From NCBI RefSeq assembly GCF_003417065.2, contig NZ_QVLT01000012.1, positions 1-64,000 of the forward strand: DNA of 64,000 nt, in the 5' to 3' direction. Below the pieces are notes generated by a model. It saw only the letters and a program-made list of their open reading frames with translations. It was not told where the DNA came from and searched no databases. This DNA comes from Hymenobacter lapidiphilus (lineage in GTDB: Bacteria > Bacteroidota > Bacteroidia > Cytophagales > Hymenobacteraceae). The position numbers and the translations under genes were made by a program. Below, in pieces: positions 26,362 to 34,792 of the stretch (position 1 is the stretch's first letter; each line of letters begins with the position of its first letter).

Positions 26362-26802
26362 ATGCTTGCTCTCAAACGTCTGGTTACTATTCTGGTCATG
26401 ATTTTTCTGGTGCTGGCGCTGCTGGTGCTGCTGCTGCCCTCGGTACAGACCAGCTTCGTGGGCATGGCTGGCTCGGCGGAAAGCCTTTATTACACGCTGC
26501 TGGCGGTGGCCGTAGTGCTGCTAAGCCTGCACTTGCTCACCGAAAACCTCGACAGCACCCTGCTGCGCCGCGAAATGGCCGCTTCCGACCGCAAAATCAA
26601 CGAGCTAAAAGCCCGCCTCTACGACAATCAGCTGGAGCAGCAGCGCGCTGGTGAGCGTCCGCCTGTTTCGCCCCGCACTGGCGTAACCACCTACCCCGAC
26701 CAGCCGCTGTATCCGCAGTCGGACCCCAGCCTGAGCAACGTGCCGATGCAACAGCCCAACACCATTATCCCGCCCGCCGACGACAGTTCCCGGCCGTTAT
26801 AA
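26362..26802 (+). CDS. small membrane protein of unknown function
   Basis: This 146-residue protein has two N-terminal transmembrane segments (about residues 8-30 and 43-62), then a charged helical stretch (REMAASDRKINELKARLYD) likely to form a coiled coil, and a Pro-rich disordered tail. It appears to begin on a leaderless mRNA. Its TAA stop abuts the possible GTG start of gmhA, so the two genes form an operon. Confidence 0.65.
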   Translation: MLALKRLVTILVMIFLVLALLVLLLPSVQTSFVGMAGSAESLYYTLLAVAVVLLSLHLLTENLDSTLLRREMAASDRKINELKARLYDNQLEQQRAGERPPVSPRTGVTTYPDQPLYPQSDPSLSNVPMQQPNTIIPPADDSSRPL

Positions 26803-27435
26803 GTGTTTTATTCCGTGAATTCCTCCCCTTCGCTTACCGAGCAAATTCGCGCCGAGCTGACTGAGGCGCAGACCGTGCTAACCCAGTTCGTGCAGAACCC
26901 GGCCAACCTGGCCGCCATCGAGCAGGCGGCCCGCCTGATGGCTGGCTCGTTGCGAGGAGGCGGAAAAATCCTAACCTGCGGCAACGGCGGCTCGCTCTGC
27001 GACGCCCAGCACTTTGCCGAGGAGCTCACCGGCCGCTACCGCCAGAACCGCCCCGCATTAGCCGCAATTGCCCTCACCGAAGCCTCGCACATGAGCTGCG
27101 TGGCCAATGATTTCGGCTACGAGTACGTCTTCAGCCGCTATGTGGAGGCTCTGGGCCGCCCCGGCGACGTCCTGCTGGCCATCAGCACCAGCGGCAACTC
27201 GCCCAACATTCTGCGCGCTGCCGAAGCCGCCCGCGCCGCCGGCATGCGCGTAGTGAGCCTCACGGGCAAAGACGGCGGCCTGCTGGCCGGCCTGAGCGAC
27301 GTGGAAATCCGCCCCCCGCACACCGGCTACGCCGACCGGATTCAGGAAATCCACATCAAGGCCATCCACATCATGATTCTGCTGATCGAGCAGCTGGTAG
27401 CCGAGCCGGCTGGCGGCGAGCAAGGGATGAAATAA
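26803..27435 (+). CDS. gmhA: phosphoheptose isomerase (SIS domain)
   Basis: GmhA converts sedoheptulose 7-phosphate to D-glycero-D-manno-heptose 7-phosphate, an early step toward surface heptose. The 210-residue protein has the SIS fold with [17 protein letters not shown] (about residues 59-75) and [11 protein letters not shown]. The start is either GTG at 26803, directly after the upstream stop, or the in-frame GTG at 26815; neither changes the domain. It is translationally linked to the upstream membrane protein. Confidence 0.88.
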   Translation: MFYSVNSSPSLTEQIRAELTEAQTVLTQFVQNPANLAAIEQAARLMAGSLRGGGKILTCGNGGSLCDAQHFAEELTGRYRQNRPALAAIALTEASHMSCVANDFGYEYVFSRYVEALGRPGDVLLAISTSGNSPNILRAAEAARAAGMRVVSLTGKDGGLLAGLSDVEIRPPHTGYADRIQEIHIKAIHIMILLIEQLVAEPAGGEQGMK

Positions 27436-27436
27436 A

Positions 27437-27544
27437 AAGAACGTCATTCAGAGCGAAGCGAAGAACCTGGCGTGCAATAGTAATCTAAAAGCCAGGTTAC
27501 TATTGCACGCCAGATTCCTCGCTTCGCTCTGAATGACGTTCTTT
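27437..27544. repeat. long intergenic palindrome, family A
   Basis: Two arms of about 45 bases (AGAACGTCATTCAGAGCGAA... and its inverted copy) with a short loop lie between gmhA and the glycosyltransferase. Degenerate AGCT heptamers follow at 27556-27590. Confidence 0.9.
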
Positions 27545-27555
27545 TGCCAGCAGAG

Positions 27556-27590
27556 AAGCTATCAGCTAATAGCTACGGGCTAACAGCTCA
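27556..27590. repeat. degenerate AGCT heptamer array
   Basis: AGCTATC, AGCTAAT, AGCTACG, GGCTAAC and AGCTCAAC in a seven-base period lie just upstream of the glycosyltransferase start. Confidence 0.65.
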
Positions 27591-27594
27591 ACCC

Positions 27595-28818
27595 ATGCAT
27601 ATTGCCGTTTTCAGCCAGTACCACACCAATCCCGACTGCCCGGCTACCAGCCGGCACTACTCGCTGCTGGCCCGGCTGGCCCAAACGCACCGCATCACGC
27701 TCATTACCACCCGCACCTGGGAGCCGCAGCGCCTGACCCACGAGTTTCCGTGGGTGCCGCCTGGTGTGGAGCTGCACGCCGCCAACATTGCCTACGAGAA
27801 CCGCATGGGCGTGGCCCGGCGCGGGCTGGCCTTCGCGCAGTACGCGGCCTACGCCGTGCGTGAGGGCCTGCGCATCGATAGGCCCGATGTTATCTGGGGC
27901 ATCAGTACGCCGCTTACGGCCGCCTGGGCTGCGGCGCAGGTGGCGCGGTGGCGGCGGGTTCCCTGGGTGTTCGAGGTGCAGGATTTGTGGCCCGAATTCC
28001 CGATTGCCATGGGCGCCGTGCCCAGCCCGCTGGCCCGACGGGCGCTCTACGGGTTCGAAGGCCGGCTCTACCAGCAGGCGCGGGCCATCGTCACGCTCTC
28101 GCCCGATATGAGCCGCCACGTCCGCCATATCGGCCAGGCCGCCGGCTCACGCTGGCCCTTCGACCCGGCCAAAGTACACACCAGCCTAAATGGCACCGAC
28201 CTGGAACTGGCCGCCCGCGCCACTGATGCAGCCGTGGCCACGTTGCGCCGCGAGCAGCAGTTGGAGGGCAAGCGCGTGATTCTGTACGCCGGCACCTTCG
28301 GGCGGGCCAACGCCATTCCGCTGCTGCTGGCCGCCGCCGAGGCGCTGGCCGCCACTCAGCCCGATGTGGTGTGGCTGTTTATGGGCCTGGGGTTTTATGC
28401 CGAGGAGCTGGCCGCCGCCGCCCGCCGTAGCCCCAATATCCGGGTGGTGCCGCCGCAGCCGCGCCACGCGGTATTCACCTGGTTTCGGCTGGCGGAGGTG
28501 TCGGTGGCACCCTTTCTTGGTCTGCCGGTGCTCAATTCCAACTCGCCGGCCAAGTTCTACGACAGCTTGGCTGTGGGCACCCCGGTTATCGTAACCAATA
28601 CGGGCTGGACGCGGGCGTTGGTGGAGCGCCACGGCTGCGGCTGGTACTCGCCCGCCGACGATGCCCCGGCGCTGACCCGGCTACTGACAGAACTGCTGGC
28701 TCAGCCGGCGCAGCTACAAGCCGCCGGAGCACGGGGCCAGGAGTTGGCCGCTGCCGAGTTCGACCGCCAGCAGCTCGGTAAAACAATGCAACATATTCTG
28801 GAGCAGGCTGCTGGCTAA
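27595..28818 (+). CDS. glycosyltransferase, GT4-type
   Basis: This 407-residue GT-B enzyme transfers sugar from a nucleotide sugar donor. It begins with the acceptor-domain strand (MHIAVFSQYHTNPDCPATSR) of the WbuB-like GT4 group, has the QDLWPEF segment (about residues 129-135), and in the donor domain ILYAGTFGRANAIP and FYDSLAVGTPVI, where this group usually has an E-x7-E-like loop. The start at 27595 follows the heptamers. Its role is probably lipopolysaccharide or exopolysaccharide synthesis. Confidence 0.85.
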   Translation: MHIAVFSQYHTNPDCPATSRHYSLLARLAQTHRITLITTRTWEPQRLTHEFPWVPPGVELHAANIAYENRMGVARRGLAFAQYAAYAVREGLRIDRPDVIWGISTPLTAAWAAAQVARWRRVPWVFEVQDLWPEFPIAMGAVPSPLARRALYGFEGRLYQQARAIVTLSPDMSRHVRHIGQAAGSRWPFDPAKVHTSLNGTDLELAARATDAAVATLRREQQLEGKRVILYAGTFGRANAIPLLLAAAEALAATQPDVVWLFMGLGFYAEELAAAARRSPNIRVVPPQPRHAVFTWFRLAEVSVAPFLGLPVLNSNSPAKFYDSLAVGTPVIVTNTGWTRALVERHGCGWYSPADDAPALTRLLTELLAQPAQLQAAGARGQELAAAEFDRQQLGKTMQHILEQAAG

Positions 28819-28853
28819 ACCAACCAATACATGTACTCTCTAGGACTACTTAT

Positions 28854-29555
28854 TTACTTTGTTGTACTCGATTCGTTCTTAATCTGGCCTTTAGCTGCCT
28901 TAGAAGCTGACTTGCTCACCACATCAGCGTAGTATTTGCACCACCCTGTAAGGGGGCATTGAGCACATTTGGGTTGCCGGGCTACGCACACGTAGCGGCC
29001 GTGCAGAATCAGCCAGTGGTGGGCCTTGGGGATGAGGACTTCGGGAATGTGGCGAACCAGCTCCTTCTCCACTGCCAGGGGCGTGGTGGCCGTTTTGGGC
29101 ACCAGCCCCAGCCGGTGCGACACCCGGAAAACGTGCGTATCGACGGCCATAGCCGGCTGGTTGTACACCACCGACACGACCACGTTGGCCGTTTTGCGCC
29201 CCACGCCGGGCAGCCGCTGCAATTCCTCGATAGTACCGGGCACTTCGCCCCCGAAATCCTGCGCCAGCATCCGCCCCAACCCGGCCAGGTGCTTGGCCTT
29301 GTTGTTAGGGTAGGAAATGCTGCGGATAAATGGGAAGATTTCCTCAACTGAAGCCGCTGCTAAGTGCTCGGGCGTTGGGAACTGCGCCAATAGCGCGGGC
29401 GTCACCATATTCACGCGCTTATCGGTGCACTGGGCGCTGAGCACCACGGCTACTAGCAGCTCGTAGGGGTTAGCATAGGTCAGCTCGGTTTCCGGCTCCG
29501 GAAAGTGGGTGGTGAAATAGTCGATGAAATGACGGTACCGCTCGGCTTTGCGCAT
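28854..29555 (-). CDS. nth: endonuclease III
   Basis: Nth is a DNA glycosylase/AP lyase removing oxidised pyrimidines. The 233-residue protein shows the helix-hairpin-helix with catalytic Lys (LPGVGRKTANVV, about residues 114-125), the catalytic Asp in AVDTHVFRVSHRLG, and the four-cysteine [4Fe-4S] pattern C-x6-C-x2-C-x5-C (CVARQPKCAQCPLTGWC). A short charged tail (about 20 residues) follows. The convergent neighbour is the glycosyltransferase. Confidence 0.95.
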   Translation of the reverse strand: MRKAERYRHFIDYFTTHFPEPETELTYANPYELLVAVVLSAQCTDKRVNMVTPALLAQFPTPEHLAAASVEEIFPFIRSISYPNNKAKHLAGLGRMLAQDFGGEVPGTIEELQRLPGVGRKTANVVVSVVYNQPAMAVDTHVFRVSHRLGLVPKTATTPLAVEKELVRHIPEVLIPKAHHWLILHGRYVCVARQPKCAQCPLTGWCKYYADVVSKSASKAAKGQIKNESSTTK

Positions 29556-29678
29556 GGGGCAACATTACGAATAAACCCGAACACCACCGCCCCTACCGAG
29601 GCCCAAAACCGTAAAAGCCGCGCCACTGCCGGTTAAGGCAGCAGCGCGGCCAGGGCCGGCAGGGCAGGGAAAGCAGGT

Positions 29679-29909
29679 TTATTTTAACCGCGGAAACGTG
29701 CGGGAGTATTGCAAAATGGTGTCGGTAGTGCGGGCCGAGGGTGTGGTGCGCAACTCGTCGAGGCTGCGCTGGGCCAGCAGCAGATCGGCGCAGGTAGTCG
29801 CCAGTTCGGGGTCGTGGAGCAGGGCTTGCTCTACGTCGCGCTGCTCATCAGCCGGCAACTCGTTGTACACGTACCGGAGCAGGGTCTCTTGGGTAAAGAT
29901 TTTGATCAT
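29679..29909 (-). CDS. small protein overlapping the sigma-factor gene
   Basis: This 76-residue acidic protein (MIKIFTQETLLRYVYNELP...) starts at 29909, overlapping the sigma factor gene by 62 bases in another frame. The N-terminal part (YNELPADEQRDVEQALLHDP) resembles the first helices of the zinc-finger-less anti-sigma N-terminal domain. There is no membrane segment, so a soluble regulator or a truncated anti-sigma factor is likely. Overlap implies co-translation with the sigma factor. Confidence 0.65.
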   Translation of the reverse strand: MIKIFTQETLLRYVYNELPADEQRDVEQALLHDPELATTCADLLLAQRSLDELRTTPSARTTDTILQYSRTFPRLK

Positions 29910-30492
29910 AGAAAACGGGTTGCGCGGCCATTTTTTTCCGCAGGTTGATAAGCGCATAGCGCATCCGCCCCAGCGCTGTGTTAATGCTGACCCCCGTTGC
30001 ATCGGCAATTTCCTGGAAGCTCATATCGCCATAATGACGCATGAGCAATACCTCCTTTTGCGCGGCGGGCAGCTCCTGAATCAGGCCCCGCAGCCGCTCG
30101 TGGGTTTCTTCCCGCGTAAGCATAGCCTCGGTTCCCTCTTCTGCCATCGACAACGAATTGAAGTGGTGACTTGTTGTGTCGAGGGCTACCAAAGGGCTAC
30201 GTTTTTCGCGGCGGAAGCTGTCGATGGCCATATTATGGGCAATCCGGCAAATCCAGGAAGAAAATTTACCCTCTTCGTTGTAGCGCCCGCTTTTCAGGGT
30301 GTGGATAGCCTTGATGAAGGTATCCTGCAACAGGTCTTCGGCCGTGTCGGGGTCGCGCACTATCAGTTGGATAGTGGTAAACACGCGGGCCTTATGCCGC
30401 TCCAGCAGTTGGGCAAACGCCCCTTCCTGACCAGCAATGTAGAGGGAAATGAGCGCGGAATCGCTCGGCTGCGGGGTATCCATAAAGGCCAT
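29848..30492 (-). CDS. ECF-type RNA polymerase sigma factor
   Basis: This sigma factor of about 214 residues has region 2 (DLLQDTFIKAIHTLKSGRYN...FSSWICRIAHNMAIDSFRRE, about residues 50-95) and region 4 with a helix-turn-helix (MSFQEIADATGVSINTALGR, about 165-184). An acidic linker joins them. The start is at 30492 (or 30483). Promoter targets cannot be told. It is followed by, and overlaps, the 76-residue protein, which may be its regulator. Confidence 0.9.
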   Translation of the reverse strand: MAFMDTPQPSDSALISLYIAGQEGAFAQLLERHKARVFTTIQLIVRDPDTAEDLLQDTFIKAIHTLKSGRYNEEGKFSSWICRIAHNMAIDSFRREKRSPLVALDTTSHHFNSLSMAEEGTEAMLTREETHERLRGLIQELPAAQKEVLLMRHYGDMSFQEIADATGVSINTALGRMRYALINLRKKMAAQPVFYDQNLYPRDPAPVRVQRVAG

Positions 30493-30772
30493 GAGTTGAT
30501 AAAGACTACGAAAAAATCTTGAAACGTAGAGCTTTAAACCATAGAGCGCAGTTGGGGAACGGGGCCGGATGAAGGGTTGATGAATAACCGGCAGAATCCA
30601 AATGTAAAGAACCGTCCCGCCATTCACAATGGCCCGCCACCGAAAATGCCAAAATATTTTTCGATCTACTTATACTACTGTATTGCCCGGCGGCCATATT
30701 CCGGTGTTGCGCCTGCCGCCACCGCCGCGCCCCGGCATAACCTCACCGGCTATGGGCCGGGCACAAACAAGG

Positions 30773-30811
30773 CTTCCGGGCTTCACTCCAAAAAGAAGTG
30801 AAGCCCGGAAG
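30773..30811 (-). terminator. terminator of the DUF6799-like gene
   Basis: A perfect 15-16 bp stem (CTTCCGGGCTTCACT / AGTGAAGCCCGGAAG) lies about 33 bases past the stop of the leftward gene. Confidence 0.7.
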
Positions 30812-30843
30812 TTCGAAAAAAACAACCCTGATAGTAGCCGGCT

Positions 30844-31418
30844 TTAGCGGCTCAGCTGGGCGCTTAGAGCCTGGATTTCCTTTTCCAGACCGGGCGCGGG
30901 AGTAGTGCCACCAGCCAGTGCAGCCGTGCGCTGCTCCAGTAATGCGGTTAGCTGCCGCAGCTGCGCGAGGCGGCTGGCGGTGCGCTCGAACTGCGGAACC
31001 AGCGCCGCCATGTTGGCCGCGGCCGGAATGCTGACACTGGTGGTGCTGCCGCCCGTGGCAGCCTTATCGGCGCGGGCAATAGCGGCGGGCGTGAGCATAT
31101 CGTCGCGCAGCAGCACTACGTTGCCTTCCATTGTAACGGCCTGGCCGTTTTGCAGCAGCTGCCGGGTTACGCCGTTACGCACGAGCGGCCATCGGGCCGG
31201 AGCTCGAAACCGTTACCCAGCGCCAGGGTTTCGGTGAGGCGGGTTTGCTGGCCCCCGAGCAGCCGGTAGGTCTGGCCGGCGCGGCGGAAGGCCCCATCCT
31301 TGAGCTGGGTAGCAGCCGGGAAGGCCTCCAAAGCGGTTTGGGCATGGGCGGCAAAGGCAGGAGGCAGGAGCAGGCCGGCTGCCAGAAACAGGCGGGGCAG
31401 AAAATGGGCGTTGGGCAT
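30844..31418 (-). CDS. exported DUF6799-like protein (split by one missing base)
   Basis: The N-terminal half (signal peptide MPNAHFLPRLFLAAGLLLPP... to NGFELRPDG) and the C-terminal half (VRNGVTRQLLQNGQAVTMEG...) are one base out of frame, with the break at about 31180-31192. One added base gives about 191 residues. The 'DG...G..y.l..G' strand repeats, such as DGAFRRAGQTYRLLGGQQ and NGQAVTMEGNVVLL, match the DUF6799 domain that I know from Hymenobacter. The C-terminal helix (ERTASRLAQLRQLTALLEQR) is probably a coiled coil. The function is unknown. Confidence 0.65.
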
Positions 31419-31577
31419 AGCAGACGAAGAATTGATAGATAGTAAACGGTATTCTGCCCCGGAAGATACGGGTACGGCTGGGTTTTGGGTTGCCGGCCGC
31501 GAAGTAGCGCAAAATCCGGGCCCGGGTTGCCGACTTCAGCTACTTGGCTCCGATGACACCGCCCAAAATACGGCGCG

Positions 31578-31585
31578 TACCTTTG
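31578..31585 (+). promoter_or_regulatory. MFS gene promoter -7 box
   Basis: TACCTTTG lies 31 bases before the ATG at 31617. Confidence 0.55.
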
Positions 31586-31616
31586 CCCGGCCGTCGTTTT
31601 TCCGGCTGTTTGCTCT

Positions 31617-32897
31617 ATGCCCTCCCCCGCTTCCGGCACCGCCCGGCACGACCCTTACGCCGCGCTGCGGCTGCCGGATTTCCGCCGCTACCTGCTGGCC
31701 CGCATCAGCCTCACGCTGGCCACCCGCATTATGGGCCTGGTTATCGGCTGGCAGATTTTCAAGCTCACCAACGACCCGCTGGCCCTGGGCCTGATTGGCC
31801 TGGCCGAGGCCGTGCCCAGCATCGGCGTGTCGCTCTACGCCGGCCACGTTGCCGACTCGGTGAATCGCAAAAATATTATAGTAGCCACGGTGGGCGGGCT
31901 GCTGCTGTGCGCGGTGGCCCTGTGGCTGCTGGCTTCGCCGGCCGGTGGGCAGCTGTTGTCCCGCGACGCATTTTACACGCTGCCGCTGTACGCCGTCATC
32001 TTTGTAAGTGGCATTGCCCGGGGCTTTATGGGGCCGGCTACGTTCTCGTTTATGCCCCAGCTGCTACCCGGCCGCGAGCATCTGGCCAACGCCATTACCT
32101 GGAACAGCACCACCTGGCAGGCCGCCTCAGTAGTAGGCCCCGCCATCGGGGGCTACCTGATTGCCCATCTGGGCATTGCGTCTGCCTACCTTACAGCCAC
32201 AGTGCTGCTGGCAGTAGCCCTACTCCTGTTTGCCGGCATTGCGCCACGGCCACTGCCTGCGCCGGTGGGGGCCAAAGAAGACCTTAAGACCAGCGTACTC
32301 AGCGGCATCCGCTTTATTTGGGGCAACCAGCTGATTATGGCCGCTATTTCGCTCGATTTGTTTGCCGTGCTGTTTGGCGGGGCGGTGGCGCTGCTGCCGG
32401 TTTTTGCGGTCGATATTCTGAAGGTGGGGGCCGCCGGACTGGGCCACTTGGAGGCTGCCCCCGCCGTGGGTTCGGTGCTGATGGCCACGCTGCTCACCTA
32501 CTTCCCGCTGCGCCGCCACGCCGGCCGTAAGCTGCTGTGGGCCGTGGCTGGTTTCGGGCTGGCTACTATCGGCTTCGCGCTATCCACCAACATCTGGCTC
32601 TCGCTGGTGCTGCTGTTCTTCACCGGCGTCTTCGATTCGGTGTCGGTTATCGTGCGCTCCACGCTACTGCACACCTTCACGCCCGAGCACATCAAGGGGC
32701 GAGTATCGGCCGTCAACAACATCTTCATCGGCTCTTCCAACGAAATCGGCTCCTTCGAGTCGGGCGCGGCGGCCCGCCTGATGGGCACGGTTACCTCGGT
32801 GGTGTTTGGCGGCACCATGACGCTGATAGTCGTAGGTCTGACGGCCCTGAAAGCCGATAAGCTGCGCCGGCTGGATATGACGCCCGTGAAGGAGTAA
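31617..32897 (+). CDS. MFS transporter, EntS-like
   Basis: This is a 426-residue major facilitator with about 12 hydrophobic segments, 'enterobactin exporter EntS' type. The loop between helices 2 and 3 (AGHVADSVNRKN, about residues 73-84) is the MFS motif A variant of that group, and the segment GRVSAVNNIFIGSSNEIGSFESG is characteristic. The substrate is unknown. It shares a hairpin with the convergent hydrolase. Confidence 0.85.
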   Translation: MPSPASGTARHDPYAALRLPDFRRYLLARISLTLATRIMGLVIGWQIFKLTNDPLALGLIGLAEAVPSIGVSLYAGHVADSVNRKNIIVATVGGLLLCAVALWLLASPAGGQLLSRDAFYTLPLYAVIFVSGIARGFMGPATFSFMPQLLPGREHLANAITWNSTTWQAASVVGPAIGGYLIAHLGIASAYLTATVLLAVALLLFAGIAPRPLPAPVGAKEDLKTSVLSGIRFIWGNQLIMAAISLDLFAVLFGGAVALLPVFAVDILKVGAAGLGHLEAAPAVGSVLMATLLTYFPLRRHAGRKLLWAVAGFGLATIGFALSTNIWLSLVLLFFTGVFDSVSVIVRSTLLHTFTPEHIKGRVSAVNNIFIGSSNEIGSFESGAAARLMGTVTSVVFGGTMTLIVVGLTALKADKLRRLDMTPVKE

Positions 32898-32921
32898 AGG
32901 CGGTTATATAGTAAGGACCAG

Positions 32922-32971
32922 GAGCCCGTCATGCTTCAACAAGCGGACGCCAGATGAAGCATGACGGGCTT
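32922..32971. terminator. bidirectional terminator / short palindrome
   Basis: Arms GAGCCCGTCATGCTTCA and TGAAGCATGACGGGCTT pair around a 16-base loop, with T-rich sequence to the right. The GTCATGC end is shared with palindrome family A. Confidence 0.7.
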
Positions 32972-32985
32972 CTTTCTTTACCGTG

Positions 32986-34455
32986 CTACCGGCTTACTTT
33001 CCCACCGCCACCGCTGCTATTGCCTTTTACCAACTGCTTTTTCGGCTGCTCGCCGGTAGTAGGAGCCGGTTGGGGGCGCTCAGTTTTGCGGAACACCCAC
33101 TCCCTGATTTCGTCCAGGGCTTTGGGCGAGAACACGGGCTGCGGATCGCCATTTACCACCGGCCAGGCCTTCATGGGGGGCTGAAACCAGTGGTTGACGC
33201 CCGGCAGGCGCAGGGCTCTTGCGGCGCTGTTCTTCAGACCCTTTTTCAGGGGAGGAAGGTTCTGGCTCGTGGCTACCTGCAAATCGTCGGTGCCGCCGAG
33301 CAGCAGTATGGGGCACTTCACGGCCGACAGCGTGCGTAGCGGATCGAAATCGAGGAAGTAGCGCGACCAGGGCGAGGTAAGCTGCACGGCTCGGGCGCGG
33401 GCCATGTGCGGGTCGAGGTCGGTGTTATGGAAGCGCAACAGGGCCGCCACCTTGCCGCGGGCCTGGTTGTCGTTAGGCGTCTGGCGGATGATGCGAATCA
33501 TCTCCTGGTTCAGGTTGAGAGCCGCCTTCACCTGGGCGGGGTTCGAGCCAATGAGGCGCATAATCTCCAGCTGTTGCCGCCTGATTATATCGCGGCCCGG
33601 TACGCCGTAGGGCGCCAGCGCTACCACGAAGGCCGGGGCAGCCGGGGTAGGCTCGGCCGCCGCCATTAGTGCCACGTTGGCCCCTTCGCCGTGCCCGAGC
33701 AGGCCCAGGTAGCGCGTATCGAGCAAGCGGCGGGTGCGCAGAAATACCAGCGCCGCCTGCGCGTCGCTCACCACATCGGCGGTGGTGGTGTTGAAGTGGC
33801 TGCCCTGTGACTGGCCCACGCCCCGGTCATCAAACCGCAACACGGCAATGCCGCGGCGGGTGAGGTGGTCGGCCAGCGAACCGAACAGGCGGTAGTCCTG
33901 TTCGGTCACGTCGCGGTCGTGGGGGCCCGAATCGGAGAGCAGCACCACGGCCGGAAACGGGCCTGGACCGGCGGGCGTGGTGAGCGTGCCGGCCAGCCGG
34001 ATTTGAGCCTCTTTGTTATAAAAGCTGACTGCCTCTTCGCGGTAGGGCGGCGTGAGACGGGCCTTGCCGGCTACCGCGGCGGGCTTGGGAGCTTCGAGAC
34101 GGCTTAGGGTGAGGGGCGCTTTCAGGCCCGGCTGGCTCCAGGTGCCCTGCAGGGTGGTACCATTTTTCAGGATTTTACCCACGAAGCGGCTGCCCGCCTG
34201 CTCGATGCTCACTGTAACATCGAGGCCCTTTACCGTAGCCGTGGCCGGCATGCGGCTGATGCGCTGCTGGGGCGCGTCGAGGGCCGCGTAGTAGCTGCCG
34301 TTGGACAGCGGCACGATGGTGAGAATGAGTTTCAACTCGCCGCCGGGCACTTTCAGCGGCCCGGCCCACTGGCCGTTCAATTTAGGTGGTTCGGCCGCCC
34401 AAATCGGGCTAACAACCAAGCTGAACAGTAGAAAAAGGAGTAGCATCTTCTTCAT
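32986..34455 (-). CDS. alpha/beta hydrolase with nucleophile serine replaced by glycine
   Basis: This 489-residue exported protein (signal peptide MKKMLLLFLLFSLVVSPIWA) has an N-terminal beta domain (about residues 22-140) and a C-terminal alpha/beta hydrolase domain. It fits the Bacteroidota family with LLSDSGPHDRDVTEQDY and LRFDDRGVGQS. Where relatives have GHSEG, this protein has GHGEG (Gly256, codon GGC), so the nucleophile is missing; the Asp (LLGGTDDLQV) and His (GVNHWFQ) positions remain. Unless the base is a sequence error, esterase or peptidase activity is unlikely. Confidence 0.82.
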   Translation of the reverse strand: MKKMLLLFLLFSLVVSPIWAAEPPKLNGQWAGPLKVPGGELKLILTIVPLSNGSYYAALDAPQQRISRMPATATVKGLDVTVSIEQAGSRFVGKILKNGTTLQGTWSQPGLKAPLTLSRLEAPKPAAVAGKARLTPPYREEAVSFYNKEAQIRLAGTLTTPAGPGPFPAVVLLSDSGPHDRDVTEQDYRLFGSLADHLTRRGIAVLRFDDRGVGQSQGSHFNTTTADVVSDAQAALVFLRTRRLLDTRYLGLLGHGEGANVALMAAAEPTPAAPAFVVALAPYGVPGRDIIRRQQLEIMRLIGSNPAQVKAALNLNQEMIRIIRQTPNDNQARGKVAALLRFHNTDLDPHMARARAVQLTSPWSRYFLDFDPLRTLSAVKCPILLLGGTDDLQVATSQNLPPLKKGLKNSAARALRLPGVNHWFQPPMKAWPVVNGDPQPVFSPKALDEIREWVFRKTERPQPAPTTGEQPKKQLVKGNSSGGGGKVSR

Positions 34456-34792
34456 AAAGTCAAATTCAAAAGTGGTTTTCTCTGCTTACAGAGGGCTAAC
34501 GAATTGAAATTATAGAATTTGACGCAAATTCTCCTTATGATATTGCGCCACCAACTGCGAAGCCGCCAAATCAGCCGTTCTGGCCAAAAAAAACTTAACT
34601 CAGTGGCGTCTGCGTGCTGCTTGCATACCGGCTCGCAGAATCCGGCATGCAAGCAGCACGGCCGCGGCCTACCAGCGTGCTTTCAGGCCGGACAGCCGCA
34701 GTTTCGGGCACCAGGCTGCCCGGCAGGCACAGGCAGCGGCACCAGGAAACAGCGGTTTTGGGTAAGGCGAGTAGGGAAGCGAGTGACAGCCC
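34456..34792. other. intergenic region with hairpin
   Basis: I find no gene here. A 13 bp inverted repeat (GTGCTGCTTGCAT / ATGCAAGCAGCAC) with a 21-base loop lies at about 34614-34660. The left part is AT-rich and could hold the hydrolase promoter; I see no exact TAnnTTTG. Confidence 0.45.
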
